Part shown: positions 45,288-54,381 of the stretch, one piece after another | How positions within the stretch are numbered: position 1 is the stretch's first letter | How the letters are laid out: each line of letters opens with the position of its first letter | DNA from: Bovifimicola ammoniilytica | GTDB taxonomy: Bacteria; Bacillota; Clostridia; Lachnospirales; Lachnospiraceae | NCBI RefSeq assembly: GCF_025567085.1 | Contig: NZ_JAOQJN010000002.1 | Coordinates: 1-64,000, forward strand | Direction: 5' to 3' | DNA: 64,000 nt | Notes under the pieces: generated by a model | What the model saw: only the letters and a program-made list of their open reading frames with translations | Told to the model about the DNA's origin: nothing | The model's database searches: none | Program-made: the position numbers and the translations under genes

Positions 45288-46265
45288 GTGAAAGAAAAAG
45301 TAACAGTAGTAATACCAAACTATAACGGAATTAAATATGTAGATAAATGCCTTGATTCGCTTAAGAAACAGACATATAAGGAATTCAAAGTTATCATTAT
45401 AGATAATGCATCTACTGATGGAAGTCTTGAGTTGATTGAAGAAAATTATGAAGAATTTGAGCTTGTGAAAAATAGCATTAATACAGGCTTTTGTAAAGCT
45501 GTTAATCAGGGAATTGAAATTGCTGATACAGAATATGTATTATTGCTTAATAATGATACAGAGTTAGATGATAATTTCCTGACAGAAATAGTTGAGACTA
45601 TGGAAAAATCAGATAATATATTCTCAGTAAGCAGTAAAATGATTAGTTACCACGACAGAGATATTTTAGATGATGCAGGTGATGGTTATACAATTCTTGG
45701 CTGGCAGTATCAGAGAGGTGTAGGACAGAGTAGTAAGGGATATACTAAAGAGTGTGACGTTTTTACTGCATGCGCCGGAGCCGCATTATATAGAAGAAAT
45801 ATATTTAATAAAATAGGTGTATTTGATGAAATGCATTTTGCTTATATGGAAGATATAGACGTCGGTTATCGTGCAAGAATCAATGGTTACAGAAATGTAT
45901 ATTGTCCTAAGGCAATAGTTTATCATATCGGAAGTGCAACAAGTGGCTCTAAATATAATTCATTCAAGGTTAAACTTGCAGCAAGAAATAATATATTTCT
46001 AATATATAAGAATATGCCTGCACTCCAGATTATAATAAACAGTCCATCTATTATTCTTGGATTACTTATTAAGTATATGTTCTTTAAGAAAATTGGTTTT
46101 GCAAAAGACTATAAAGATGGAATAAAAGAGGGAATAAGAAAGACATATAAATTAAAAAAAGTATGTTATAAACCTGAAAATCTGAATAATTATATAAGAA
46201 TTGAACTTGAACTTATAGTAAATACATTTGAGTATGTTTTCGATTATGTGAAAAGACATATTTAG
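45288..46265 (+). CDS. Family 2 glycosyltransferase, rhamnosyltransferase-like
   Basis: 325 residues, GTG start with GGAGG 6 bases upstream. TVVIPNYNGIKYVDKCL opens the GT-A domain; LLLNNDTELDDNF is the metal loop; CAGAALYRRNIFNKIGVFDE and FAYMEDIDVGYRARINGY (catalytic EDxD) follow. The C-terminal ~90 residues contain a membrane-associated helix. Probably adds a rhamnose or similar sugar in the linker or repeat. It follows the chain-terminator candidate by 26 bases and likely shares its transcript. Confidence 0.88.
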   Translation: MKEKVTVVIPNYNGIKYVDKCLDSLKKQTYKEFKVIIIDNASTDGSLELIEENYEEFELVKNSINTGFCKAVNQGIEIADTEYVLLLNNDTELDDNFLTEIVETMEKSDNIFSVSSKMISYHDRDILDDAGDGYTILGWQYQRGVGQSSKGYTKECDVFTACAGAALYRRNIFNKIGVFDEMHFAYMEDIDVGYRARINGYRNVYCPKAIVYHIGSATSGSKYNSFKVKLAARNNIFLIYKNMPALQIIINSPSIILGLLIKYMFFKKIGFAKDYKDGIKEGIRKTYKLKKVCYKPENLNNYIRIELELIVNTFEYVFDYVKRHI

Positions 46266-46449
46266 AATAAAATATAAAAGTAATGTAAATATATAAAGTG
46301 ATAAAAAGACATATGTAAAAATAATGTAAATATAATATTTTAATAATTGATATTTTAAAAATGATGTAGTATTATAAGTAAACATAGTTTTGACTGTATA
46401 AATCAGGAAAAACTCCATAATTGTATGTAAATTGATTAGGAGACTTATT

Positions 46450-47853
46450 GTGATAAGAGATAACCAGAAATATTTTAACAGATTACACGTAATAATAGAT
46501 TTATTTGTAGTAGAGTCCTCATATCTTGCAGCGTGGTATCTGAAATTCAAAACACCAATATTCGAACATGAATCAGGCAGACTCTCATTCGATACTTATA
46601 TGCGAGCATCGTGGTTCATTGTTCCCTTATATATGTTATTATACTTAGCATTTCATCTGTATACTTCTAAGCGTGTACAGGGCAGAAGAATGGAATTCGG
46701 CAATATATTGAAAGCTAATGTATTAGGTCTGATGATAGTTCTTACAGTATTGTATATTACGCGGCAACATTATTTTTCAAGAGAGATGTTATTCATATTC
46801 TTTGCGATTAACATGTTGATAGAAGTATTAGTCAGATCATTTATAAGATTTCTTCTTCATATGATGCGAAAGAGTGGGTTTAATAAGAAACATATTCTGC
46901 TAGTCGGATACAGTCGTGCAGCAGAATCATATATTGACAGAATTAAAGCATTTCCACAATGGGGATATGAAGTGAAGGGTATTCTTGATGACAATGTGGA
47001 GATAGGAACTAACTATAATGGAGTTAAAGTTATAGGTAAGACTGATACTCTGTTAGAACTTTTAGCAGAAAATGATTTAGATGAAATAGCTATTACACTC
47101 GGACTTAATGAATATAGCAAGTTAGCTAAATTAGTTAATCTGTGTGAAAAATCAGGTGTTCATACACAATTTGTGCCGGATTATAACAATATTATTCCAT
47201 CAAGACCTTATACAGAAGATCTTATGGGACTCCCAGTTATCAATATAAGATATGTACCTTTATCAAATACATTTAATGCATTGATAAAGAGAGTATTTGA
47301 TATAGTATTTTCGGGTATTGGAATTGTTGTATTATCACCATTATTACTTATTATAGCATGCGCTGTTAAATTCACTTCAAAAGGACCACTTATTTTCAAA
47401 CAGGAGAGAGTCGGACTTAGAAATGAGCCTTTTATGATGTATAAATTCCGTTCCATGAGAGTTCAGGACGAGAAAGAAGAGAAGAAAGCATGGACTGTTA
47501 AAGATGATCCGAGAGTAACTAAAGTTGGTAAGTTTTTGAGAAAGACAAGTCTTGATGAATTGCCACAGTTGTTTAATATATTTAAAGGTGAGATGAGTAT
47601 TGTAGGTCCAAGACCGGAGAGACCATATTTTGTAGAGAAGTTTAAGGAAGAGATTCCAAGATATATGGTCAAACATCAGGTAAGACCTGGACTTACGGGA
47701 TGGGCACAGGTCAATGGGTATCGTGGAGATACTTCAATCAAGAAGAGAATCGAATACGATTTATATTATATTGAGAACTGGACATTCGGCTTTGACATAA
47801 AGATAATGTTTATGACGATATTTAAAGGCTTCGTAAATAAAAATGCTTATTAG
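46450..47853 (+). CDS. Undecaprenyl-phosphate sugar-1-phosphate transferase (initiating enzyme)
   Basis: 467 residues from GTG 46450, with TAGGAG 8 bases upstream; TTG 46432 is the alternative. Four N-terminal spans, a CoA-binding-like middle (KKHILLVGYSRAAESYIDRI), a fifth hydrophobic hairpin (IVFSGIGIVVLSPLLLIIA), and the C-terminal catalytic domain with KFRSM, DELPQLFNIFKGEMSIVGPRP and RPGLTGWAQV. This is the full WbaP/WcaJ/CpsE architecture: it puts the first sugar phosphate on undecaprenyl phosphate at the membrane and so starts chain synthesis. Which sugar (glucose or galactose) cannot be told. Confidence 0.93.
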   Translation: MIRDNQKYFNRLHVIIDLFVVESSYLAAWYLKFKTPIFEHESGRLSFDTYMRASWFIVPLYMLLYLAFHLYTSKRVQGRRMEFGNILKANVLGLMIVLTVLYITRQHYFSREMLFIFFAINMLIEVLVRSFIRFLLHMMRKSGFNKKHILLVGYSRAAESYIDRIKAFPQWGYEVKGILDDNVEIGTNYNGVKVIGKTDTLLELLAENDLDEIAITLGLNEYSKLAKLVNLCEKSGVHTQFVPDYNNIIPSRPYTEDLMGLPVINIRYVPLSNTFNALIKRVFDIVFSGIGIVVLSPLLLIIACAVKFTSKGPLIFKQERVGLRNEPFMMYKFRSMRVQDEKEEKKAWTVKDDPRVTKVGKFLRKTSLDELPQLFNIFKGEMSIVGPRPERPYFVEKFKEEIPRYMVKHQVRPGLTGWAQVNGYRGDTSIKKRIEYDLYYIENWTFGFDIKIMFMTIFKGFVNKNAY

Positions 47854-47879
47854 AAAAATTTAGTGAAAGGTACAGTGAT

Positions 47880-49148
47880 ATGAAAACAATTAATGAAACT
47901 AAGACTCCGAAATGGAAAATTGCATTATTAGTATTTGAATCAATAGTTATATTTTTATATTTATTTGTAACGGTCTTTTTCGTATGGTATAAAGTGGATA
48001 AGAATGGATTTATAGCAGCATGTTCAAAGAATCCACTGGTACGTTCATTGATTAATTATACTACTAAAGATGATTACGAGCAGAATGTACAGGATACAGA
48101 TTATGATAAAGAGAATATTAACCAGAATGAGGGACTTAATGGTAATGTAGAAACCTATAGAAACATTGCATTATTTGGTATCGACTCAAGAGGCAGCGAA
48201 TTTGATGATTCTACTCATAGTGATACAATTATTATTGTAAGTATCAATAATAAAACTGGAGAAGTAAAGATGGCATCTTTATACAGAGATACAATGCTTA
48301 AGATAGTAGATAAAGATGGTGATGTAAGCTATACTAAGGCAAATGCAGCATTTTTTAAAGGTGGTCCTGAATGTGCAATCAATATGCTTAATACAAATCT
48401 TGACTTGAATATCACAGATTATGCGGTTGTTAACTTTACAGGACTTACAAAGATTATAGATGCATTAGATGGAATTGATGTTACACTTACAGATGATGAA
48501 ATGAATTATGTAAATGGATATCTTACAGAGACAAGACTTATTACAGGTCTTGATGCACCGGATCTTACTCATTCAGGCCAGGTACATTTATCAGGATTAC
48601 AGGCTACAGCATATTGCCGTATCAGATATGTTACTTTCTATGATGAGGACGGACAGAAATATTATTATGATATGGGTAGAACAGCCCGTCAGCGTTCTGT
48701 AATTAAGAAAGTTGTAGAGAAGGCTAAAGATGCAGGAGTCGGACAGGTACTTCAGATTGCAGACAGTATTCTTCATTACAATACAGCAGATGAGAAGATA
48801 ATTACAACAAGCTTATCATTAGACGAAGTAATGGACTTAATACCAACATTACTTAAGTTTACATTATCAGATAATACAGGTTTCCCATTTACATGTGATA
48901 CTCCTAAAATCAATGGAGCAAGTATGGTAGTAGCACAGGGACTTGAATATAATGTATCAAAATTACACAAATTCTTATTTGGCGAAGAAAACTACCAGCC
49001 AAGTGAAACAGTAAAGACAATTAGTGATTACCTGATTAACTACACAGGTATCTCAACAGTCAAATTAGATGAGGATATTGAACCGGAGACAGACAATGAT
49101 AATGTTAATACTGATAATTTGACTCAGGAAGATAATTCCGAGGAATAA
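47880..49148 (+). CDS. LCP family (LytR-CpsA-Psr) glycopolymer ligase
   Basis: 422 residues: a cytoplasmic start, one span (about 17-38), then the LCP domain with ALFGIDSRGS, SDTIIIVSIN, MASLYRDTML and the conserved arginines and aspartates that bind the polyprenyl pyrophosphate (YCRIRY, GRTARQRSVI). It transfers a finished glycopolymer from its lipid carrier to peptidoglycan outside the membrane. Its place at the end of the locus fits the last step of the pathway. The C-terminal tail is acidic and Asn-rich. A long terminator hairpin follows. Confidence 0.93.
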   Translation: MKTINETKTPKWKIALLVFESIVIFLYLFVTVFFVWYKVDKNGFIAACSKNPLVRSLINYTTKDDYEQNVQDTDYDKENINQNEGLNGNVETYRNIALFGIDSRGSEFDDSTHSDTIIIVSINNKTGEVKMASLYRDTMLKIVDKDGDVSYTKANAAFFKGGPECAINMLNTNLDLNITDYAVVNFTGLTKIIDALDGIDVTLTDDEMNYVNGYLTETRLITGLDAPDLTHSGQVHLSGLQATAYCRIRYVTFYDEDGQKYYYDMGRTARQRSVIKKVVEKAKDAGVGQVLQIADSILHYNTADEKIITTSLSLDEVMDLIPTLLKFTLSDNTGFPFTCDTPKINGASMVVAQGLEYNVSKLHKFLFGEENYQPSETVKTISDYLINYTGISTVKLDEDIEPETDNDNVNTDNLTQEDNSEE

Positions 49149-49201
49149 TTTGGAAATTTAGTTGTTAAATGATTTGTGACACCATAATCATTACAGAAAT
49201 T

Positions 49202-49264
49202 ATAGAGCATATCAATCTTTTATGAGATGAATTGAAGAAATTCGGTCATAAAATTGATATGCTC
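49202..49264 (+). terminator. Long hairpin terminator of the polysaccharide locus
   Basis: AGAGCATATCAAT (49204-49216) pairs with ATTGATATGCTCT (49252-49264), and inside it TTTTATGA with TCATAAAA, giving a stem of about 20 bp with one bulge. Confidence 0.75.
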
Positions 49265-49325
49265 TATTTGTATATAATTGTCATTTGATTTATATAACTC
49301 AAATAAATCATATATAAAAATAGAT

Positions 49326-49405
49326 AAAACTAACGAAAACCAACGAAATAGTAAAAATTATTGAAAAATTATTAAAATTAATTTATAAAACCAACGAAAA
49401 CCAAT
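49326..49405. promoter_or_regulatory. Direct repeats AACYAACGAAAACCAA before the lipoprotein gene
   Basis: AAAACTAACGAAAACCAACG (49326-49345) and AAAACCAACGAAAACCAATT (49387-49406) lie 61 bases apart, each built from short AACnAACG steps. Candidate regulator sites; the region is otherwise AT-rich with no gene (49149-49523). Confidence 0.4.
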
Positions 49406-49523
49406 TGTTGCTAACGTAGAAAATATAGTAAAATAATATATATTTATGTAGAATATTGTGGCGGAGAGGAAAGGTGAAGGTAGAATTAGTATATAGATTC
49501 AAATAATCGAAAGGAAAATACAT

Positions 49524-50471
49524 ATGAAAATTAAGAAAATAATTATATTACAGCTTTTATTAATAATAGCAATTAGCATCGTTGCGTGCAGCAAATCAGA
49601 TAAGTCAGATAAGAAAAATGAAGAAGATAATGGACAGTATGAAGATATCGTTAATATGATTTTCAAAGATGAAGATAAAGATATAAAGGAATACTTAAAT
49701 TCATTGGTAGTAAAGGATGTAGGAGCATTAGAATTAAGAGATTTTAAATTCTCACTTGATGAAATTATCTTTGACAGTCGGACAGGAATAGGTGCATATA
49801 AGATGAATGTTAAAAGTGATACAGTAAATTTGTCAGAATTAAATGCTGATCTTACATTAGAGAGTTTATATTATGTAATGGAAAATAATAATTATTCAAT
49901 TAGTTTTTTTGATGGATTTGTTCCAAAAGATATATTTAATCACAAATACAAAAAATTACCATTTAAAAGCTATCAGGTGTCTCGAATAAGTGATAATGAA
50001 GTCATAATATATGGGGCATTAGATGTAAGTGAAATGGAGAATGAATTAATGATTCAGACAAATGATAGAATAAAAGCAGAGGAAAATCTTAGAAAGGAAG
50101 ATGAGGGGATAGAGATAGAAGAAGATGAGAATGCATTACCATACTACGGCAGAATTAAATTGCCACAGTCAGATAACAGTATATCAATAAATGTTACAGA
50201 AGATAATACAATTTTAGAATTCTACATATCACCATTAGGTATCAGAAGCAGAGAAAGAGGAAGTGATAAAGAATCAAAACTGTTTAATAAAAACTCATAT
50301 ATAACAATGGAAAATGGTAAGAAAATTAAGATGGAAGATTTTGTACAGTATGGAGATAACTGGCAACTTGATGATTCAGATTCATATGAAATATATTTTG
50401 TTAAGAAATTTATTAATATAAATGAAATTAAAAGTGTAACCATAAATGGTGTAGAATATTCACCGGAATAG
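49524..50471 (+). CDS. Lipoprotein, unknown function
   Basis: 315 residues. A lysine-rich start, a hydrophobic signal (about 6-20) and the lipobox SIVAC make it a membrane lipoprotein on the outer face. After a charged Lys/Asp/Glu spacer the body looks beta-rich (ELRDFKFSLDEIIFDSRTGI), with an acidic insert (EDEGIEIEEDENA). No domain was recognised; pieces recall DUF4179/anti-sigma-like outer domains. It precedes another membrane-anchored protein gene by 32 bases, so they likely form an operon. Confidence 0.75.
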   Translation: MKIKKIIILQLLLIIAISIVACSKSDKSDKKNEEDNGQYEDIVNMIFKDEDKDIKEYLNSLVVKDVGALELRDFKFSLDEIIFDSRTGIGAYKMNVKSDTVNLSELNADLTLESLYYVMENNNYSISFFDGFVPKDIFNHKYKKLPFKSYQVSRISDNEVIIYGALDVSEMENELMIQTNDRIKAEENLRKEDEGIEIEEDENALPYYGRIKLPQSDNSISINVTEDNTILEFYISPLGIRSRERGSDKESKLFNKNSYITMENGKKIKMEDFVQYGDNWQLDDSDSYEIYFVKKFININEIKSVTINGVEYSPE

Positions 50472-50503
50472 ATACTACCACCAGATATAATAGGAGAAAA
50501 CGT

Positions 50504-51220
50504 ATGAAGAAAAAACATAAAATAATTATCTTAAGTCTTATAATAGTATGCGTAATCTGCTTATCAATAATATTATATAAAGTCTTTAATAAACCGGAAA
50601 GCAGACAGATAAATATTAATTACGATGAAGTAGAATATATAGAGATTAAATATCATAATAAAACAAGCGAAATTGTAAATAAGGAAACTATCACAGAGAT
50701 AATAGATAATCTTAACAAATTACGAATAGAGAAGCATAAGGAAAATATCATAGAACAATTGTTTTATACAAGTTCTAATGTATACAAAGTTAAAATATAT
50801 AATGATAAAGAAAATAGAACTCTCAAATATGAAATGGTTATTAAGTCAGATGATAAAATGACATTAGATAATGTATCATATAAAATAAAGAATAAGACAG
50901 ATATATATGAATATTTAAAGGACAAAGAGTTATATTGCAAGAAAGCATTGCCGGAAGAAACAGAAAAGAATGTTTACAAATTTCAGGTAAATGGTTTAGA
51001 AAATATTGATAAAACTGAATTCATAAATACATATAATGAAATGACAGACGCTAAACCTATTAAGGAAAGTGAAATGCAGGAAAGTGAAAAATATATTGAA
51101 ATGGAAACCTATGATGATGACAAGATAGTGGTATATTATGTGGACAGCCGGGTTTATATTAAATACACTTATAAAAATTTTGTTGTTTATTTTATGTATC
51201 AGGATAATTCATTGAATTAG
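50504..51220 (+). CDS. Membrane-anchored protein, unknown function
   Basis: 238 residues. KKKHKIIIL followed by a 20-residue hydrophobic stretch gives one N-terminal span or uncleaved signal. The rest is hydrophilic, rich in Lys, Glu, Asn and Tyr, with alternating short strands (VEYIEIKYHNKTSEIVNKET) and no catalytic motif. TAGGAG at 50491-50496 precedes the start. Its neighbour upstream is the lipoprotein of similar character; the two may form an outer-face complex. Not recognised. Confidence 0.7.
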   Translation: MKKKHKIIILSLIIVCVICLSIILYKVFNKPESRQININYDEVEYIEIKYHNKTSEIVNKETITEIIDNLNKLRIEKHKENIIEQLFYTSSNVYKVKIYNDKENRTLKYEMVIKSDDKMTLDNVSYKIKNKTDIYEYLKDKELYCKKALPEETEKNVYKFQVNGLENIDKTEFINTYNEMTDAKPIKESEMQESEKYIEMETYDDDKIVVYYVDSRVYIKYTYKNFVVYFMYQDNSLN

Positions 51221-51355
51221 AACTTAAATTTTTCACTACTTAAACACAGAAATGACACAAAACATTGTTATTATACTCCTATCAAAAGAAAGATAGTCAG
51301 TATAAACATAAAAGTTTGTACTTTACATACTGATTTATAGAATGGAGGAAATAAC

Positions 51356-52990
51356 ATGACTAACGAATTTGATTTCAATAATGAGAATAACACATCAGAG
51401 GAGACTTCAGTAAATGGAGCAAATGAAGTGAATACTACTACAGGTGATGATACAAATAATAATTTCTTCAGTAGCATATCTAATGAGACAGACAATAACA
51501 CTTCAGATACATCCTCAGAAAATTTTTCAGATATGGCAGCTAATGATAGCCAGAGTACAAATTTTGTTATGGTTGACAGAACATCAGAAGATACAGAGGC
51601 AATGAAAGCAAGACAGCAGGTCGAGAAAGAGAAGAGTAAGTTCGAAGCAAAGAGAAGAAAAGCAGCAGCTAAGCTTGAGAAGAAAGAAGCTAAGAAGAAA
51701 GCTAAAGCGGGAAAAGGACATGGAGTCGTATTTAAGACAGTAAGATTAGTTGTATGTGCAGCAGTATTTGGTGTTGTAGCCACAGGAACGATGTATTTCA
51801 CAGGTGATTCATTAGGAATATTTAAGAATAATTCAAAAGAAGCGGTTGTTATACCAAGTACTTCAGTGGGTGCAGGCAATACAGGAATAACAGGTTCAGA
51901 AGGTGGAACAACATTACAGACTGCTGCAGATAAGACTACTACATCAAGCAGTGGTGAAACAGTAATAACAGATGTATCTGGTGTAGTTAAGAATGTAATG
52001 CCATCAGTTGTAGCTATAACAAGTACACAGCTTGTACAGTCAGGTTACAGTGGAAGCTTATATGATTATTATTTTGGAAATGGTAATAGTAATAATAATC
52101 AGTATGAAGAACAGACAGGTGCAGGTTCAGGTATAATTATTGGTCAGAATGATACAGAGTTATTGGTTGTTACTAATAATCACGTTGTAGAGGGTGCAGA
52201 CAGTTTACAGGTACAGTTTATAGATGGTGAAACAGTTGATGCTGCTATAAAGGGAACAGATTCAGAAAAAGACCTTGCAGTTGTGGCAGTTAAATTATCA
52301 GATATTAAGAAGTCTACATTAGAGCAGATAAAAGTAGCAACTCTTGGCGATTCAGATAAATTAGAAGTAGGCGAGGGAACAATTGCAATTGGTAATGCAT
52401 TAGGATATGGACAGTCAGTTACAACAGGTGTTGTAAGTGCCTTAAACAGAGAAGTTCAGTATGAGAACAGAACAATGAAATTAATCCAGACCAATGCAGC
52501 TATTAACCCTGGTAACAGTGGTGGTGCATTACTTAATTCAAAAGGTGAAGTAATCGGTATCAATGCAGCAAAATATTCATCATCTTCAGTAGAGGGAATG
52601 GGATTTGCAATTCCGGTTTCATCTGTAAAAGATGTAATTGAAAATCTTATGAATAAAGAGACACTTACTAAGGTGGATTCAGACAAAAAGGGTTATCTTA
52701 ACATTTATGGCAGAGATGTAACAAGCACTCTTTCAGAGACATATAGTGTACCAACAGGTGTATATGTTATCGAAGTAATAGAAGGTGGTGCTGCAGATAA
52801 GGCAGGTATAGAGAAATCAAATGTAATAACTAAGATAAATGGTGAATCAGTCTCATCAATGGAAGATTTACAGAGAAAACTTGAATATTACGAAAAAGGA
52901 ACTGAAGTAACACTTACAATTCAGTATGCTAAGGGTAATGAATATAAAGAAAAAGAAGTAAAGGTTACTTTAGGTGATGAGATGAAATAA
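51356..52990 (+). CDS. htrA: HtrA/DegP-like serine protease with PDZ domain
   Basis: 544 residues. A long cytoplasmic start (about 1-120, acidic then Lys/Ala-rich), one span (about 125-147), a Ser/Thr linker, the trypsin-like domain with H276 (TNNHVVEG), D306 (EKDLAVVAV) and S388 (GNSGGALLN), and one PDZ domain (about 440-540; YVIEVIEGGAADKAGIEKSN). It degrades or refolds misfolded proteins at the outer face of the membrane. The cytoplasmic part is longer than usual. Own transcript: GGAGG before the start and a clear terminator after it. Confidence 0.95.
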   Translation: MTNEFDFNNENNTSEETSVNGANEVNTTTGDDTNNNFFSSISNETDNNTSDTSSENFSDMAANDSQSTNFVMVDRTSEDTEAMKARQQVEKEKSKFEAKRRKAAAKLEKKEAKKKAKAGKGHGVVFKTVRLVVCAAVFGVVATGTMYFTGDSLGIFKNNSKEAVVIPSTSVGAGNTGITGSEGGTTLQTAADKTTTSSSGETVITDVSGVVKNVMPSVVAITSTQLVQSGYSGSLYDYYFGNGNSNNNQYEEQTGAGSGIIIGQNDTELLVVTNNHVVEGADSLQVQFIDGETVDAAIKGTDSEKDLAVVAVKLSDIKKSTLEQIKVATLGDSDKLEVGEGTIAIGNALGYGQSVTTGVVSALNREVQYENRTMKLIQTNAAINPGNSGGALLNSKGEVIGINAAKYSSSSVEGMGFAIPVSSVKDVIENLMNKETLTKVDSDKKGYLNIYGRDVTSTLSETYSVPTGVYVIEVIEGGAADKAGIEKSNVITKINGESVSSMEDLQRKLEYYEKGTEVTLTIQYAKGNEYKEKEVKVTLGDEMK

Positions 52991-53022
52991 TCAGATTTAC
53001 TATTATTAATTAAAAGTAATTT

Positions 53023-53057
53023 ACAGACCGGACGATTTAAGATCCGGTCTGTTTTTT
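53023..53057 (+). terminator. Rho-independent terminator after htrA
   Basis: ACAGACCGGA (53023-53032) pairs exactly with TCCGGTCTGT (53043-53052), followed by six T. Confidence 0.9.
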
Positions 53058-53187
53058 GCTTATCAGGAAATTTCGTTGAAATTATCCTGGTAAGCAAAAA
53101 CGTTCCGCGGGGATCGCCCTGCGGCGGAGTAGAAAATGTTGCTATCGCAATCCGCCGCAGGCGAAGAATGTCGCAAGCGACATTCTT
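53053..53187. repeat. Cluster of four hairpins after htrA
   Basis: Stem 1: 53053-53073 with 53079-53100 (about 21 bp, one bulge). Stem 2: CCGCGGGG (53105-53112) with CCCTGCGG (53118-53125; one mismatch). Stem 3: GCGGCGGA (53121-53128) with TCCGCCGC (53151-53158), with TTGC/GCAA inside; it overlaps stem 2. Stem 4: AAGAATGTCGC (53164-53174) with GCGACATTCTT (53177-53187). GC content is well above the surroundings. No gene lies in 52991-53315. Confidence 0.65.
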
Positions 53188-53315
53188 TATTTTATAAATA
53201 AATATTTTCCACTAGATTAATATATGCTTTTTTGTTATACTTATCTATATATGGTTTAATTTATATACCAGATTTTAAATTATAAAGTCTAACGGTAGAA
53301 TTAGGGAGAAAAGGT

Positions 53316-54362
53316 ATGCGCAGAGTACAACTAAATCAACTAACAGAAAATATGACACTTGCAAAATCTATTTATCATGATGGAAATCTTATACTTGCTA
53401 AAGGTATGGATAAACTTAAAGATTATGTTGACAAATTGGAAAAATTTGGAATATTTTCAGTATATGTTAAAGATGATGTATCTGTTGACATAGAGGTTTT
53501 AGATGCAATACATTATGAAACCAGAGAGAAATGTAAGCGCATATTGAATAGCTGTTTCAATACAATAAAGAATCAGGGAAATTTAAGTAACAATATAATT
53601 GATGAGATGGTAATTTCAATACTAAGTGACTTATTTGAGAAAGAAGACGTAATTGTCAGTATGGCAGATATAGGTGTAAAAGATGATGCAACCTTGATAC
53701 ATTCTGTCAATACGGCAGTATTTTCAGTTTTAACAGGAAGAAGAATGAATTTATCTGAAATTGAATTAAAAAATTTAGCGGAAGGCGCATTATTACATGA
53801 CATAGGAAAAGTGCTTATCAGTTCAAATATATTGCTTAAAGATGGAAAATTATCAGATGATGAATTCGCTAATATTAAAGAACATTCACTGTTAGGATAT
53901 GAAATATTATTAGAGCGAACCAATATGAGTGAGGAAGCGAGAAAAATTGCTTTGCAGCATCATGAAAGATTAGATGGCTCGGGTTATCCGTATGGTTTAT
54001 ATGGTGACCAGATAAGCAAATTAGCAAGAATAGTTGCAGTTTCAGACGTATATGATGCACTTACGGCGGAAAGGTGTTATCGTAAAAGTATGTCTAATTT
54101 TAAAGCCTACAGCATTATAAAACAGGACGTAGGAATTAAATATGACGAAGAAGTATTTAAAAAATTTATGCTAAATATAGCTGTTTATCCTAATGGTGTG
54201 GTAGTACATCTATCTGATGGTACGCATGGAATTGTTAGCAGACAGAACAAAGGCATGCCATTCAGACCGGTAGTCAGGGTAATTGATGACAAGGATAAAG
54301 AAGACATAAAATTATATGATCTAAATCTGTTAGATGATTATGGAATATACATATTAGATTAA
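53316..54362 (+). CDS. HD-GYP domain protein, probable cyclic di-GMP phosphodiesterase
   Basis: 348 residues. N-terminal ~110 residues without a known domain (perhaps sensory), then an HD-GYP domain: HSVNTAVFSVLTG, LLHDIGKVLI (H161, D162), KEHSLLGYEIL, and HHERLDGSGYPYGL (H215 to P225), all metal-binding motifs present. A C-terminal part of ~70 residues (VVHLSDGTHGIVSRQN) follows. Predicted to cleave c-di-GMP in the cytoplasm and so to affect motility or surface behaviour. It stands 19 bases before the PFK gene. Confidence 0.92.
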   Translation: MRRVQLNQLTENMTLAKSIYHDGNLILAKGMDKLKDYVDKLEKFGIFSVYVKDDVSVDIEVLDAIHYETREKCKRILNSCFNTIKNQGNLSNNIIDEMVISILSDLFEKEDVIVSMADIGVKDDATLIHSVNTAVFSVLTGRRMNLSEIELKNLAEGALLHDIGKVLISSNILLKDGKLSDDEFANIKEHSLLGYEILLERTNMSEEARKIALQHHERLDGSGYPYGLYGDQISKLARIVAVSDVYDALTAERCYRKSMSNFKAYSIIKQDVGIKYDEEVFKKFMLNIAVYPNGVVVHLSDGTHGIVSRQNKGMPFRPVVRVIDDKDKEDIKLYDLNLLDDYGIYILD

Positions 54363-54381
54363 GTGAAAGGAAAGGATTATT

